Positions 42,479 through 51,494 are shown, numbered from the stretch's first letter. The stretch: 64,000 bases of DNA from Janthinobacterium sp. 1_2014MBL_MicDiv (GCF_001865675.1 NZ_CP011319.1:6076001-6140000); one strand, 5' to 3'. The notes: generated by a model not told the origin, from the letters alone. Numbers and translations are program-made.

Positions 42479-43144
42479 TCAGGCCGTTGCCGGCACTTTG
42501 TTGTAAGTTAGCAAATGATAGAAGACGGTGCCCGCTTTATCGGCGCGGATGACTTCCCACGGCGCCATCCATTCCGGCTTCTCCAGTTCGCTTTGCTCGT
42601 CGAAGACCAGCGGCAAGCCCGATTCCGCGTAGACCATGCCGCCTTCCTTGAGCAGGTTGGCGCACAGGGGCAGCACCTTGGCGAGGAAATCCTGCTGGTA
42701 CGGCGGGTCGAGGAAGATCAGGTCGTAGCGCTGGCCGCGCGACGCCAGGCCTTGCGCCGTCAGCAGGGCGTCGCCGCGCAGCAGTTGCACGTTGTCGGCG
42801 CGTAATTTGGCCTTGTTTTCTTCCAGCTGGCGTATCACGGGCGTATGCGTGTCGACCATGGTGACGGCGGCGGCGCCGCGGCTGGCCGCTTCGAAGCCGA
42901 GCGCGCCGCTGCCGGCGAACAGGTCCAGCACCTGGGCGTTGGACCAGTCGCCGTCGCGCAAGTGATTGATCCAGTTAAACACGGTTTCGCGCACGCGGTC
43001 CGGCGTGGGGCGCAAGCCCAGTGCCTGCAAGACAGGCAGCACGGAGCGTTTCCATTGGCCGCCGATGATGCGCACCTGGTTCGGTGGCGGCGCGTGGTGG
43101 ACGGGCACTTTGGCGGGTTTTTTAATTTTCTTTTGCATGGGCAT
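42479..43144 (-). CDS. rsmD: 16S rRNA (guanine-966-N2)-methyltransferase
   Basis: This 221-residue enzyme has the RsmD landmarks RIIGGQWKRSVL, LRPTPDRVRETVFNWI, motif I VLDLFAGSGALGFEAASRGA and the catalytic motif IFLDPPYQ. The start may be ATG 43144 or 43138. It is followed after 100 bp by coaD, a common pairing. The 122-bp inverted-repeat element ends four bases upstream of the start, so it could affect expression. Confidence 0.95.
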   Translation of the reverse strand: MPMQKKIKKPAKVPVHHAPPPNQVRIIGGQWKRSVLPVLQALGLRPTPDRVRETVFNWINHLRDGDWSNAQVLDLFAGSGALGFEAASRGAAAVTMVDTHTPVIRQLEENKAKLRADNVQLLRGDALLTAQGLASRGQRYDLIFLDPPYQQDFLAKVLPLCANLLKEGGMVYAESGLPLVFDEQSELEKPEWMAPWEVIRADKAGTVFYHLLTYNKVPATA

Positions 43145-43147
43145 TTA

Positions 43148-43269
43148 AAACGCCTAACAAAACCTACTGCGCGTCGCGATGTGCGGCCGGCGATGCGCAC
43201 TGTGCATTCGCACAGCTGCGCTTCTTAGCCACCACTCACTGCCGCCCGCTACGGTTTTGTTAGGCGTTT
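43148..43269. repeat. 122-bp element bounded by perfect 17-bp inverted repeats, attC-like
   Basis: AAACGCCTAACAAAACC (43148-43164) is exactly complementary to GGTTTTGTTAGGCGTTT (43253-43269). The ends contain GCCTAAC and GTTAGGC, the R'' and R' core sites of integron attC recombination sites. Inside, around 43196-43220, there is a further hairpin with arms CTGTGC/GCACAG. No integrase or cassette gene is adjacent. It could be an isolated attC-like site, a small mobile element or an RNA structure. Confidence 0.6.
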
Positions 43270-43358
43270 GATTTCTTCGATTCGATGGCGGCCACTATAG
43301 CATATGGCCCCCTCGCCCCGCGCCAGAGCCCCCTGCTGGCGCTGGCGCGCGCACGGCC

Positions 43359-44264
43359 CTATTTGGGCTGGCTGGCCAAGGCGGTGAAATCGTCGATCCA
43401 GCCCTGCATGCGCTTGATGGCATGGGCTTTTTGCGCGGGCGTGGCGATCTTGATCACCGTCAAGACCAACTGCGCCGTGCCGTCCTGGTAGGCATCGAAG
43501 AAGGCCTTGCGCTCGGAATGCTCGAGGCGCTCGAAACTGTCCTTGATCAGGGTGTTGATCAGGGTCACGGTGGCTTCCTTGCCAAGCTTTTCCTGATGCA
43601 CTTTCTTGACCAGGTTCAAGACATTCTGCTGGCGCCGCATGCGTTCGTCGAGCCAGATCTCGTTGTCCAGCGGACGCCCGTCGGATGCCTTGCGAATGAT
43701 GGCTTCCTGCTCGCTGTTGAAGCTGCCGAACCACAGCTCGAATTGCTCCATGGATTTCTTGTAGCGCAGTTTCTGGCGCTTGTCCTTGTCGCCGCTCAGG
43801 TATTTCTTGCGATAGTCATCATTGTTCGCCTTGAACTTCTTTTCCATCTGCGCAATTTGCTCGGGCTTCAGCGAACGGGCCAGTTCGGCCAGGTCGGGCG
43901 CGGCCTTTTGCAGCAGCGCCTGGGTGCGGTGCTTGATCTCGCTGTAGTCGGCCATCAGGTCCGCCTGCGTGACATTGCCTTGCAGCTGTTTCTGGCCCGT
44001 GCGCAGGATGTCCACGTAATCCTTCAATTGCGTCTTGCGGTGCCAGTCGAACAGTTTGTCGATATCGTCGCGCACCCAGCCCTTCTGGTCGCGGTCCAGG
44101 TCGACATAGGCGTTCAGCCACCAGTACAGCACGGTATCGCCGTTGTTGTAAGCGAGGCGCAAGCCGCTGCAGCCGGCCATGACGACCAGTACGATGGCCA
44201 GCACGGCATAAGTAAAGCGGCTGAAGCGCGTGGAATACGGGGCCTGCGTGTTAAACTTTTTCAT
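43359..44264 (-). CDS. DUF6279-type lipoprotein
   Basis: This 301-residue protein has a lipoprotein signal (YAVLAIVLVVMAGCSGLRLAYNN). The mature protein is almost wholly helical and highly charged, with motifs NGDTVLYWWLNAYVDLDRDQ and IWLDERMRRQQNVLNL that recur in this conserved proteobacterial family. It probably sits on the periplasmic face of a membrane. It is divergent from glmU by 27 bp, and no biochemical role is known. Confidence 0.82.
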   Translation of the reverse strand: MKKFNTQAPYSTRFSRFTYAVLAIVLVVMAGCSGLRLAYNNGDTVLYWWLNAYVDLDRDQKGWVRDDIDKLFDWHRKTQLKDYVDILRTGQKQLQGNVTQADLMADYSEIKHRTQALLQKAAPDLAELARSLKPEQIAQMEKKFKANNDDYRKKYLSGDKDKRQKLRYKKSMEQFELWFGSFNSEQEAIIRKASDGRPLDNEIWLDERMRRQQNVLNLVKKVHQEKLGKEATVTLINTLIKDSFERLEHSERKAFFDAYQDGTAQLVLTVIKIATPAQKAHAIKRMQGWIDDFTALASQPK

Positions 44265-44291
44265 ATTCTTAACTTAAAAAACTTACGGTCT

Positions 44292-45668
44292 ATGAACGTT
44301 GTCATTCTCGCTGCCGGTATGGGCAAACGCATGCAGTCGGCACTGCCCAAAGTCTTGCACCCGCTGGCTGGCAAGCCACTGCTGTCGCATGTGATCGATA
44401 CGGCCCGCAGCCTGGCGCCGTCCCGATTATGCGTGATTTACGGGCATGGGGGCGCAGCGGTGCTGAAGTTGCTGGACGGCTACAAGACGCAGCATGACCT
44501 GGCGGTCGACGCCGCCGAGCAAACGCAGCAGCTGGGTACGGGCCATGCCGTGCAGCAAGCCGTGTCCTTGCTGGACGACAAGGTCCCCACCCTGATCCTG
44601 TACGGCGACGTGCCATTGACCAGTGCCGATTCCCTGCAGCAGCTGGTGCAGGCAGCCGGCGGCGACAAGCTGGCCATTCTCACCGTCGCGCAGGACGATC
44701 CCTTCGGCCTGGGCCGCATCGTGCGCGAAAACGGCGCCATCGTGCGCATCGTCGAGGAAAAGGATGCCACGCCAGAAGAGCGCGCCATCCGCGAAATCAA
44801 CAGCGGCATCATGGTCGCGCCCACCGTGGCCCTGAAGAAATGGCTGTCGGCCCTGTCGAATGATAATGCCCAAGGGGAATACTATCTGACCGATATCGTC
44901 GCCCAGGCCGTCGCCGATGGCGTGGCCGTCACCTCGGCCCATCCGGCCGCCGTGTGGGAAGTGGCTGGCGTCAACAGCAAGGTGCAACTGGCCCAGCTCG
45001 AACGCATACACCAGAACAATATCGCGCAAGCCTTGCTCGAGCGGGGCGTGACCCTGCTCGACCCGGCCCGCATCGACGTGCGCGGCGAGCTGATCTGCGG
45101 CCGCGATGTCACCATCGATGTCGGCTGCGTATTCGAAGGCCGGGTGGAGCTGGGCGACGGCGTGCGCGTGGGCGCCAATAATGTCATCATCAACGCCAAG
45201 GTGGCGGCCGGCGCGCACATCAAGCCGTTCTGCCATATCGAGGACGCCATCGTCGGCGCCGCCTCCATCATCGGCCCGTATGCGCGCCTGCGTCCCGGCA
45301 CCGTGCTGGCCGAAGACGTGCATGTGGGTAACTTCGTGGAAGTGAAAAACAGCCAGATCGCCGCGCACAGCAAGGCCAATCACCTCGCTTACATCGGCGA
45401 CGCCACCATCGGTTCCAAGGTCAACATCGGCGCCGGCACCATCACCTGCAATTACGATGGCATCAACAAGTTCCGCACCGTCATCGAAGACGATGCATTT
45501 ATTGGCAGCGACAGCCAGCTGATCGCGCCCGTCACCGTCGGCAAGGGTGCCACGCTGGGCGCCGGCACGACCCTGTCGAAGGATGCGCCGGCCGGCAAGC
45601 TGACCGTATCGCGCGCCCGGCAAGTGACGATCGACGGCTGGACGCGTCCGGTGAAGATTCCCAAGTAA
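44292..45668 (+). CDS. glmU: bifunctional N-acetylglucosamine-1-phosphate uridyltransferase / glucosamine-1-phosphate acetyltransferase
   Basis: This 458-residue enzyme makes UDP-GlcNAc for peptidoglycan and LPS. The N-terminal pyrophosphorylase domain has VILAAGMGKRMQSALPKVLHPLAGKP and YGDVPL. The C-terminal left-handed beta-helix has hexapeptide repeats, ending with the acetyltransferase residues around KANHLAYIGDATIGSKVNIG and ITCNYDG. I chose ATG 44292 (MNVVILAAG). glmS follows 1.3 kb downstream, beyond the repeat array and an lrp gene. Confidence 0.97.
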   Translation: MNVVILAAGMGKRMQSALPKVLHPLAGKPLLSHVIDTARSLAPSRLCVIYGHGGAAVLKLLDGYKTQHDLAVDAAEQTQQLGTGHAVQQAVSLLDDKVPTLILYGDVPLTSADSLQQLVQAAGGDKLAILTVAQDDPFGLGRIVRENGAIVRIVEEKDATPEERAIREINSGIMVAPTVALKKWLSALSNDNAQGEYYLTDIVAQAVADGVAVTSAHPAAVWEVAGVNSKVQLAQLERIHQNNIAQALLERGVTLLDPARIDVRGELICGRDVTIDVGCVFEGRVELGDGVRVGANNVIINAKVAAGAHIKPFCHIEDAIVGAASIIGPYARLRPGTVLAEDVHVGNFVEVKNSQIAAHSKANHLAYIGDATIGSKVNIGAGTITCNYDGINKFRTVIEDDAFIGSDSQLIAPVTVGKGATLGAGTTLSKDAPAGKLTVSRARQVTIDGWTRPVKIPK

Positions 45669-45693
45669 GCGGGTATACCCTCCAGCGCGCATG

Positions 45694-45731
45694 ACGCCGC
45701 CAACCTGACCGGGTTGGCGGCGTTTTTTTTT
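45694..45731 (+). terminator. glmU terminator
   Basis: The 12-bp stem ACGCCGCCAACC/GGTTGGCGGCGT is followed by a run of nine T. It lies 26 bp after the glmU stop. Confidence 0.92.
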
Positions 45732-45756
45732 ATGTTCATCGAGCCGGTTTCATGCC

Positions 45757-46294
45757 TGTGGGTAAGCCTGTGGAAAGTTGGCGCACAAGATGGGATAACT
45801 GGGCTATTCAGCGCTGCCGTGTCCCCATGCTGTTCTTTTCAGTGTGGATAAACATGTGAACAAACAGGCGGACAAGTGATGGATAAGCCCGGTATAAGCC
45901 TTGTATAAGCACGGTAAAAAGCGTGGAAAAGACGGGATAAGTTTTTCCGCCGGTTACGCCTCAGGCGCTTGATGGCTGTGACGGGCCAGCGTAAAAATAG
46001 GCCGCTCAATATGTCGCGCCGGAATGTGGATAAGCCTGTGCGCAAGGATTGAATAAGCATGGAATAACTTTCAAGTCCTTGTTTTTGATGGCTATTTTAT
46101 CGCAGTGCTCAAGTTGTTCCTGTGGGTAAAGCTGTGCACAAGCATGTGGCTAACTGGTGGGCAAGCTGCGGATAAGTCGGGATAACTGCTACGGCCAGTG
46201 TTATCCACGGATTCTTGAAGCCATCCGTTCGTGGCTTGCCATCGTCACGCCTGGCAGGAAGGCGCCGGCGGCATGTGGATAAGCATGTGCATAA
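45757..46294 (+). repeat. array of DnaA-box-like 9-mers at 10-12-bp period
   Basis: The gap between glmU and lrp (45669-46334) holds no credible gene after the terminator. It is filled with variants of TGTGGATAA, nearly all on one strand and one helical turn apart. Exact boxes lie at 45843, 46025 and 46274. Runs include TGTGGATAA-aca-TGTGAACAA, TGTGGATAA-gcc-TGTGCGCAA, TGTGGGTAA-agc-TGTGCACAA-gca-TGTGGCTAA and TGTGGATAA-gca-TGTGCATAA. Looser 11-bp steps ending in ATAA fill 45878-45940 and 46156-46185. About 20 units are recognisable, in at least three clusters. One opposite-strand TTATCCACG lies at 46201. Confidence 0.8.
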
Positions 46295-46334
46295 GCGGGA
46301 GAGCAAGTCGGGATAACTTGCCAGCCACCCTCGC

Positions 46335-46808
46335 CTACACGGCGATGCGCGTCTCGAACTTGCTGCGCAAGGTGGAAAAATAGGTTTTTACGTTGCGCAC
46401 ATTGGCGTGTGCGGCAAACAGGCGGTGCGCCAGCGCATGGTAGGCGGGCATGTCGGCCACTTGCACGATCAGCACGAAATCGGGCCCGGGCGAGACGCGG
46501 TAGCATTGCAGCACGGCGCTCTCCTGCGCCACCAGCTGTTCAAATTCGCCCATGCGTTCGAAGGCCTGCACGTCGAGCGTGATTTCCACGACGGCCGTCA
46601 GGCGCGCGCCCACCAATTCCGGCGCGACGATGGCGACCTGGCGCTCGATCACGCCGCTGTCCGTCAGCTGCTTGACCCTGCGCAAGCAAGTGGGCGCCGA
46701 CACATGCACCAGGCGTGCCAGCTCACTGTTGGTTTGCGATGCGTCAACTTGCAGGGCGTTCAGGATGCGACGATCAATATCGTCGAGGGTAATATTGCTA
46801 TCGCTCAT
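46335..46808 (-). CDS. Lrp/AsnC-family regulator
   Basis: This 157-residue protein has a helix-turn-helix (IDRRILNALQVDASQTNSELARLVHVSAPTCLRRVKQLTDSGVI) followed by a RAM domain (SAVLQCYRVSPGPDFVLIVQVADM). It is convergent with the repeat array side and divergent from glmS across 161 AT-rich bases. The target is not evident; glmS control is possible but not typical. Confidence 0.9.
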   Translation of the reverse strand: MSDSNITLDDIDRRILNALQVDASQTNSELARLVHVSAPTCLRRVKQLTDSGVIERQVAIVAPELVGARLTAVVEITLDVQAFERMGEFEQLVAQESAVLQCYRVSPGPDFVLIVQVADMPAYHALAHRLFAAHANVRNVKTYFSTLRSKFETRIAV

Positions 46809-46969
46809 GGCTTTGATGAAATGGAAAAGAAATTGATTTTAAATGAAATAATATTTCAGCGCGAAATAGACGTGAAATATTCAATCAAAAATACCATGAT
46901 TTAGAAAGCTTATTTCATCTGCTCTGCATTAGCATGCGTGCATTGATTAAATTTTAGACAGAGGTTTCC

Positions 46970-48799
46970 ATGTGCGGCATCGTCGGCGCGGTAGCGCAAC
47001 GTAATATCACTCCCATCCTGCTCGAAGGCTTGAAGCGCCTGGAATACCGCGGCTATGATTCCTGCGGCATCGCCCTGCACGCGGACGGCCGCCTGCAGCG
47101 TTCGCGTTCCACCTCGCGCGTGGCCGAACTGGAAAAGCAGATCGGCGAAGAAGGCTTGGGCGGTTTCACGGGCATCGCCCACACGCGCTGGGCCACGCAT
47201 GGCGCCCCTGTCTCGTTCAATGCGCACCCGCATTTCTCGCCGACGGAAGAGAACGCCCGCGTGGCGCTGGTGCATAACGGCATCATCGAAAACCACGACG
47301 AACTGCGCGCCGAACTGACGGCCCTGGGTTATGTGTTCCAGAGCCAGACGGATACGGAAGTGATCGCCCACCTGGTCGAGCACATGTATAACGGCGACCT
47401 GTTCGAGACCGTGCAGCAAGCCGTGAAACGCCTCGATGGCGCGTATGCGATCGCCGTCTTCTGCCGCGACGAACCGCACCGCGTGGTCGCCGCGCGCCAG
47501 GGCTCGCCCCTGATCGTCGGCCTGGGCAACGGTGAAAACTTTGTCGCTTCCGACGCCATGGCGCTGGCCGGCACGACCGACCAGATCATCTACCTGGAAG
47601 AGGGCGACGTGGTCGACCTGCAACTGTCGCGCTGCTGGATCGTTGACGTCGATGGCAAGCCTGTCGAGCGCGAAGTGAAAACCGTGCACGCACACACGGG
47701 CGCAGCCGAGCTGGGCCCGTACCGCCACTACATGCAGAAGGAAATCTTCGAGCAGCCGCGCGCCATCGGCGACACGCTCGAAGGCGTGACGGGTATCATG
47801 CCGGAACTGTTCGGCGACGACGCGTACAAAATCTTCAAGCAGATCGACCGTGTGCTGATCCTTGCCTGCGGCACCAGCTCGTATGCGGGCATGACGGCCA
47901 AGTACTGGATCGAAGCCATCGCCAAGGTGCCCGTCAGCGTGGAAGTGGCCAGCGAGTACCGCTACCGCGACAGCGTGCCGAATCCGAACACCCTGGTGGT
48001 GACGATTTCGCAAAGCGGCGAGACGGCCGATACCCTGGCCGCCCTGAAACATGCGCGCAGCCTGGGCATGCACCACACCCTGACCATCTGCAACGTGGCC
48101 ACCAGTGCCATGGTGCGCGAATGCGCGCTGGCCTACATCACGCGCGCCGGCGTGGAAGTGGGCGTGGCCTCGACCAAGGCGTTCACGACGCAGCTGGCCG
48201 GCCTGTTCCTGCTGACCCTGTGCCTGGCGCAAGTCAACGGCCGCCTCAGCGACGAACAGGAAGCGGCGCACCTGAAAGCCATGCGCCACCTGCCCGTCGC
48301 CATCGCGTCCGTGCTGGCGCTGGAGCCGCAGATCATCGCCTGGTCCGAGGAATTCGCGCGCAAGGAAAACGCCCTCTTCCTGGGTCGCGGCATGCACTAT
48401 CCGATCGCCCTGGAAGGCGCGTTAAAGCTCAAGGAAATCTCGTACATCCACGCCGAAGCGTATCCGGCCGGCGAACTGAAACACGGCCCGCTGGCCCTGG
48501 TGACGAATGAAATGCCGGTCGTCACCATCGCGCCGAACGATGCGCTGATCGAAAAGCTGAAGTCGAACATGCAGGAAGTCCGCGCCCGCGGCGGCCAGCT
48601 GTACGTCTTTGCCGACGTCGATTCGCACATCAGCTCCGGCGAAGGCTTGCACGTCATCCGCCTGCCCGAGCACTACGGCGACCTGTCGCCGATCCTGCAC
48701 GTGGTGGCGCTGCAATTGCTGGCATATCACACGGCGCTGGCGCGCGGCACGGACGTGGACAAGCCACGCAATCTGGCGAAGTCGGTCACGGTGGAGTAA
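46970..48799 (+). CDS. glmS: glutamine-fructose-6-phosphate aminotransferase (isomerising)
   Basis: This 609-residue enzyme catalyses the first committed step of amino-sugar synthesis. The N-terminal class-II glutaminase starts at Cys2 (MCGIVGAVAQRN), followed by HTRWATHG. Two SIS domains follow, with CGTSSYAGMTAKYW, SQSGETADTLAAL and STKAFTTQLAGL. The C-terminus DKPRNLAKSVTVE is the family's invariant end. No glmS ribozyme is expected or seen in the 161-bp leader. Confidence 0.98.
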   Translation: MCGIVGAVAQRNITPILLEGLKRLEYRGYDSCGIALHADGRLQRSRSTSRVAELEKQIGEEGLGGFTGIAHTRWATHGAPVSFNAHPHFSPTEENARVALVHNGIIENHDELRAELTALGYVFQSQTDTEVIAHLVEHMYNGDLFETVQQAVKRLDGAYAIAVFCRDEPHRVVAARQGSPLIVGLGNGENFVASDAMALAGTTDQIIYLEEGDVVDLQLSRCWIVDVDGKPVEREVKTVHAHTGAAELGPYRHYMQKEIFEQPRAIGDTLEGVTGIMPELFGDDAYKIFKQIDRVLILACGTSSYAGMTAKYWIEAIAKVPVSVEVASEYRYRDSVPNPNTLVVTISQSGETADTLAALKHARSLGMHHTLTICNVATSAMVRECALAYITRAGVEVGVASTKAFTTQLAGLFLLTLCLAQVNGRLSDEQEAAHLKAMRHLPVAIASVLALEPQIIAWSEEFARKENALFLGRGMHYPIALEGALKLKEISYIHAEAYPAGELKHGPLALVTNEMPVVTIAPNDALIEKLKSNMQEVRARGGQLYVFADVDSHISSGEGLHVIRLPEHYGDLSPILHVVALQLLAYHTALARGTDVDKPRNLAKSVTVE

Positions 48800-48998
48800 A
48801 CGGGCCGGATTGCGCCTGTCGCTGGCGGCGCCATGTCGCCGGCGAGGCGCTCGTCGCACCGGCAGGTCCACCGGCGCGCCATCCTGGTTTTTTCGTTTCC
48901 GGAGGCGAATGCCGGGATAGGCGTGCCGTCCTGCCGTCACGCGGCGTCGTATTCATGCGTCAGGCATCGGCCAGTGGCCTGTGCATGCGCTGTGATGT

Positions 48999-49868
48999 TC
49001 AAGGGGCGGGGGCGATGCGGGAACGGTACTGCTCTATCCACTTCACGGATTGGGCGATGCCTCCAAATGGAAAGAAATGCAGGCTGACCTGTCCATGCGC
49101 TGTTGTCAGGCCGGCGGCCAGGCGCTCGACAAAAAGATCCGGCCCCGCCGTGCCGAACAGCTTGCCGATGGAAACGCCATACTTCGACCACATCGAGGCG
49201 CAGGCGCTCACGCCGCACAAGGCGGCATAGCGCGCCAGCACCGCGATGCTGGCGGGGCCCGGCACGCCGACGCGCACCGGATGCGCAATGCCACGCGCGC
49301 GCAGCGCTTGCAACCACGTCAACACGATGTCGGCATCAAAGGCAAACTGCGTGACGATCAAGGGCGTCATGCCGCGCTCGTCAATGCTGCGGCACTTGCG
49401 TTCGAGCACTTCCCACTGAGCGGCCGTGTTCATGACCGGATGACCTTCCGGGTGACCACCCACGCCGATCACCTTGATGCCCGCGCGCTCGAAAACGCCG
49501 GTGTCGATCAGCGCGCCACTGTCGGAAAACGGTCCCATCGGGGTCGACGGGTCTCCAGCGATCACGAAGCAGCGCTCGACGCCCGCTTCCGCGACCGCGC
49601 GCTGGACGAACGACTCAAACGCGGCGAGCGAGGCGATACGGCGCGCGGAAAAGTGCGGCATGGGTTCAAAGCCGAGTCCGCGCACGGCGCGTGCCGCGGC
49701 CAGTCGCGCATCGTTGTCCTCGCGTGGCAGGTAGGGAATGGCAATGGTCGACGCGGGCACTATCCGGGACGCCGCCGCGCTCAACGCCGGCATGTCCTTC
49801 GCACTGACTTCCAGGGAATAGGCGTGCGCGATGTTGCTGGCCGGCCTGGGCTTATCGGGATCAATCAC
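48999..49868 (-). CDS. MetF-like methylenetetrahydrofolate reductase family protein
   Basis: This 289-residue TIM-barrel protein starts at GTG 49868 (VIDPDKPRPASNIAHAYSLEVS), with AAGGT upstream. It has the strand motif RCFVIAGDPSTPMGPFSDSG, VIGVGGHPEGHP and the MetF-type substrate/flavin region LIVTQFAFDADIVLTWLQAL followed by VRVGVPGPA. Ten bases separate it from metR, so the two form an operon. It is somewhat divergent from canonical MetF, so a different folate or flavin reaction is possible. Confidence 0.8.
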   Translation of the reverse strand: MIDPDKPRPASNIAHAYSLEVSAKDMPALSAAASRIVPASTIAIPYLPREDNDARLAAARAVRGLGFEPMPHFSARRIASLAAFESFVQRAVAEAGVERCFVIAGDPSTPMGPFSDSGALIDTGVFERAGIKVIGVGGHPEGHPVMNTAAQWEVLERKCRSIDERGMTPLIVTQFAFDADIVLTWLQALRARGIAHPVRVGVPGPASIAVLARYAALCGVSACASMWSKYGVSIGKLFGTAGPDLFVERLAAGLTTAHGQVSLHFFPFGGIAQSVKWIEQYRSRIAPAP

Positions 49869-49878
49869 GGGTTTTACC

Positions 49879-50784
49879 TTAGCTTCCCTGCGCAATGGCG
49901 TTGGCCGGCTGGCGCGCCAGCGCGATGAAGGCCCGCACGTAGTCGATGGCGGTGTCCGTCTCGCGTGCCCCCAGGAAGATCTGCTTGGCGACGCCGCGCG
50001 CGCCCAGCCGCACAGGCACCACGTCCATCTTGACCGCGTATTCCTCGACCAGCCAGCGCGGCAGGGCGGCCACGCCGCGGCCGCTGGCCACCATCTGCAG
50101 CATGATGTCGGTGGTTTCGATGGCCTTGTGGCGCTTGGGCGTGACACCGGCCGGCAACAGGAACTGGTTATAGATGTCCAGGCGCTCGATGTCCACGGGG
50201 TAGCTGATGAGCACTTCCTGGGTCAGTTGCTGGGGCTGCACGTAGGCCGCGGTCGCCAGGGCATGGCCCTTGGCCACGACGAGCACCTGCTCGTAGTCGA
50301 ATACGGGTTCGAATGTCAGCCCCGGCTTGTACAGCGGGTCGGGCGTGACCAGCAGGTCGATCTCGTAGCCGAAGAGCGCGCCGATCCCGCCGAACTGGAA
50401 CTTCTGCTTGACGTCCACATCCACGTCGGGCCATGCAGCCAGGTAGGGGGAAACCACCTTGAGCAGCCACTGGTAGCAAGGGTGGCATTCCATGCCGATG
50501 CGCAGCGCGCCGCGCTCGCCCTGCGCGAACTGGCCCAGGCGCTCTTCGGCCAGGTCCAGTTGCGGCAGCACCCGGTTCGCCACCGCCAGCAGGTACTGGC
50601 CGGCCTGCGTCAGGCGCAGGCTGCGCCCTTCGCGCAGCCAGACGTCGGTGCCCAGTTGCTGTTCCAGCTTCTTCATGCTGTGGCTCAGGGCCGACTGGGT
50701 CAGGTTCAGCACACCCGCGGCGGCCGTCAAGGACCCTTGTTTCTCGACCTGCTGGACGATGCTGAGGTGGATGCGTTCAAGCAT
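49879..50784 (-). CDS. metR: MetR-like LysR regulator of methionine synthesis
   Basis: This 301-residue LysR regulator starts MLERIHLSIVQQVEKQGSL. The effector domain shares MetR landmarks: IGMECHPCYQWLLKVVSPYLAAWPDVD, the LLVTPDPLYKPGLTFEPVFDYE stretch and ISYPVDIERLDIYNQFLLPAGVTP. In enterobacteria MetR senses homocysteine and activates metE and others. Here it sits divergent from the FMN reductase-mesX-mesD genes, its probable targets, and upstream of the MetF-like gene in one transcript. Confidence 0.87.
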   Translation of the reverse strand: MLERIHLSIVQQVEKQGSLTAAAGVLNLTQSALSHSMKKLEQQLGTDVWLREGRSLRLTQAGQYLLAVANRVLPQLDLAEERLGQFAQGERGALRIGMECHPCYQWLLKVVSPYLAAWPDVDVDVKQKFQFGGIGALFGYEIDLLVTPDPLYKPGLTFEPVFDYEQVLVVAKGHALATAAYVQPQQLTQEVLISYPVDIERLDIYNQFLLPAGVTPKRHKAIETTDIMLQMVASGRGVAALPRWLVEEYAVKMDVVPVRLGARGVAKQIFLGARETDTAIDYVRAFIALARQPANAIAQGS

Positions 50785-50798
50785 TGAGATGAGCCATG

Positions 50799-50839
50799 TT
50801 CATGGATGTATGAAATAAGACCATTATACTTCATGGATG
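50799..50839. promoter_or_regulatory. direct repeats in the metR / FMN-reductase intergenic region
   Basis: TTCATGGATG occurs at 50799-50808 and again at 50830-50839, starts 31 bp apart (about three helical turns). The stretch between them contains TGAAATAAG. MetR and other LysR proteins bind such paired sites, but no clean TGAAnnnnnTTCA is present. Confidence 0.35.
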
Positions 50840-50912
50840 CCCACCGCTATCATCGATGCCCTTGCTGCCGGCATTTTTCGGCCCTCGCGCATCACTCCCT
50901 ATGAAAGCAAAC

Positions 50913-51494
50913 ATGACACGTCCCCTGCGTTTAGTCGCGGTTTCCGGTGGGCTGCAACGCCCTTCCAAGGCTGCAGCCCTGGCAGAGCACCTGATGGACC
51001 TGATCGCCGACGAAGTCCTGTGCGAACAACGCCTGGTCGAACTGGGGCAGCTCGCGCCGCAGCTGGCCGGCGCGGTGTGGCGCTCCCAGCTGCCCGATAC
51101 GGTGGAGCGGGAACTTGCGGCGGTTGAGCAAGCGGACATCCTGGTGGTGGCAACACCGGTCTACCGCGGCGCGTACACGGGACTGTTCAAGCACTTCTTT
51201 GACTTCATTGATCAGGATGCCTTGATCGACAAGCCGGTCTTGCTGGCGGCCACCGGCGGCAGCGAGCGCCATGCGCTGATGATCGATCACCAGTTGCGGC
51301 CGCTGTTCAGCTTCTTCCAGGCACGCACCTTGCCGCTGGGCGTGTACGCGACCGACAAGGATTTCCTCGACTATCGTCTGCAGGACGAGGCCCTGATCCA
51401 GCGGGCCTCGCTGGCGGTCCAGCGGGCATTGCCATTGATCGAGTTGACGCGCCATGCAAGAGCTGCCGCCGCCAAGGAAGCGGTCGCGGCCTGA
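50913..51494 (+). CDS. NAD(P)H-dependent FMN reductase (MsuE-like)
   Basis: This 193-residue flavodoxin-fold protein starts at ATG 50913 (MTRPLRLVAVSGGLQRPSKA); ATG 50901 is an alternative. The FMN-binding loop SGGLQRPSKA and the VVATPVYRGAYTGLFKHFFD and LLAATGGSERHAL segments match the MsuE/SsuE reductases that supply reduced FMN to two-component monooxygenases. It is followed by mesX after 70 bp. Because MesX-dependent methionine synthesis needs oxygen, supply of reduced flavin to that system is a reasonable inference. Confidence 0.88.
   Translation: MTRPLRLVAVSGGLQRPSKAAALAEHLMDLIADEVLCEQRLVELGQLAPQLAGAVWRSQLPDTVERELAAVEQADILVVATPVYRGAYTGLFKHFFDFIDQDALIDKPVLLAATGGSERHALMIDHQLRPLFSFFQARTLPLGVYATDKDFLDYRLQDEALIQRASLAVQRALPLIELTRHARAAAAKEAVAA

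Noticed and set aside
45839..46506. Short minus-strand open frames in the DnaA-box-like array
   Set aside because: Their periodic Leu/Ser/Thr/His composition follows from the 10-12-bp DNA repeat and not from a protein.
46809..46969. glmS ribozyme upstream of glmS
   Set aside because: The 161-bp leader is AT-rich and shared with the divergent lrp gene; no ribozyme core is visible and the class is typical of Firmicutes.
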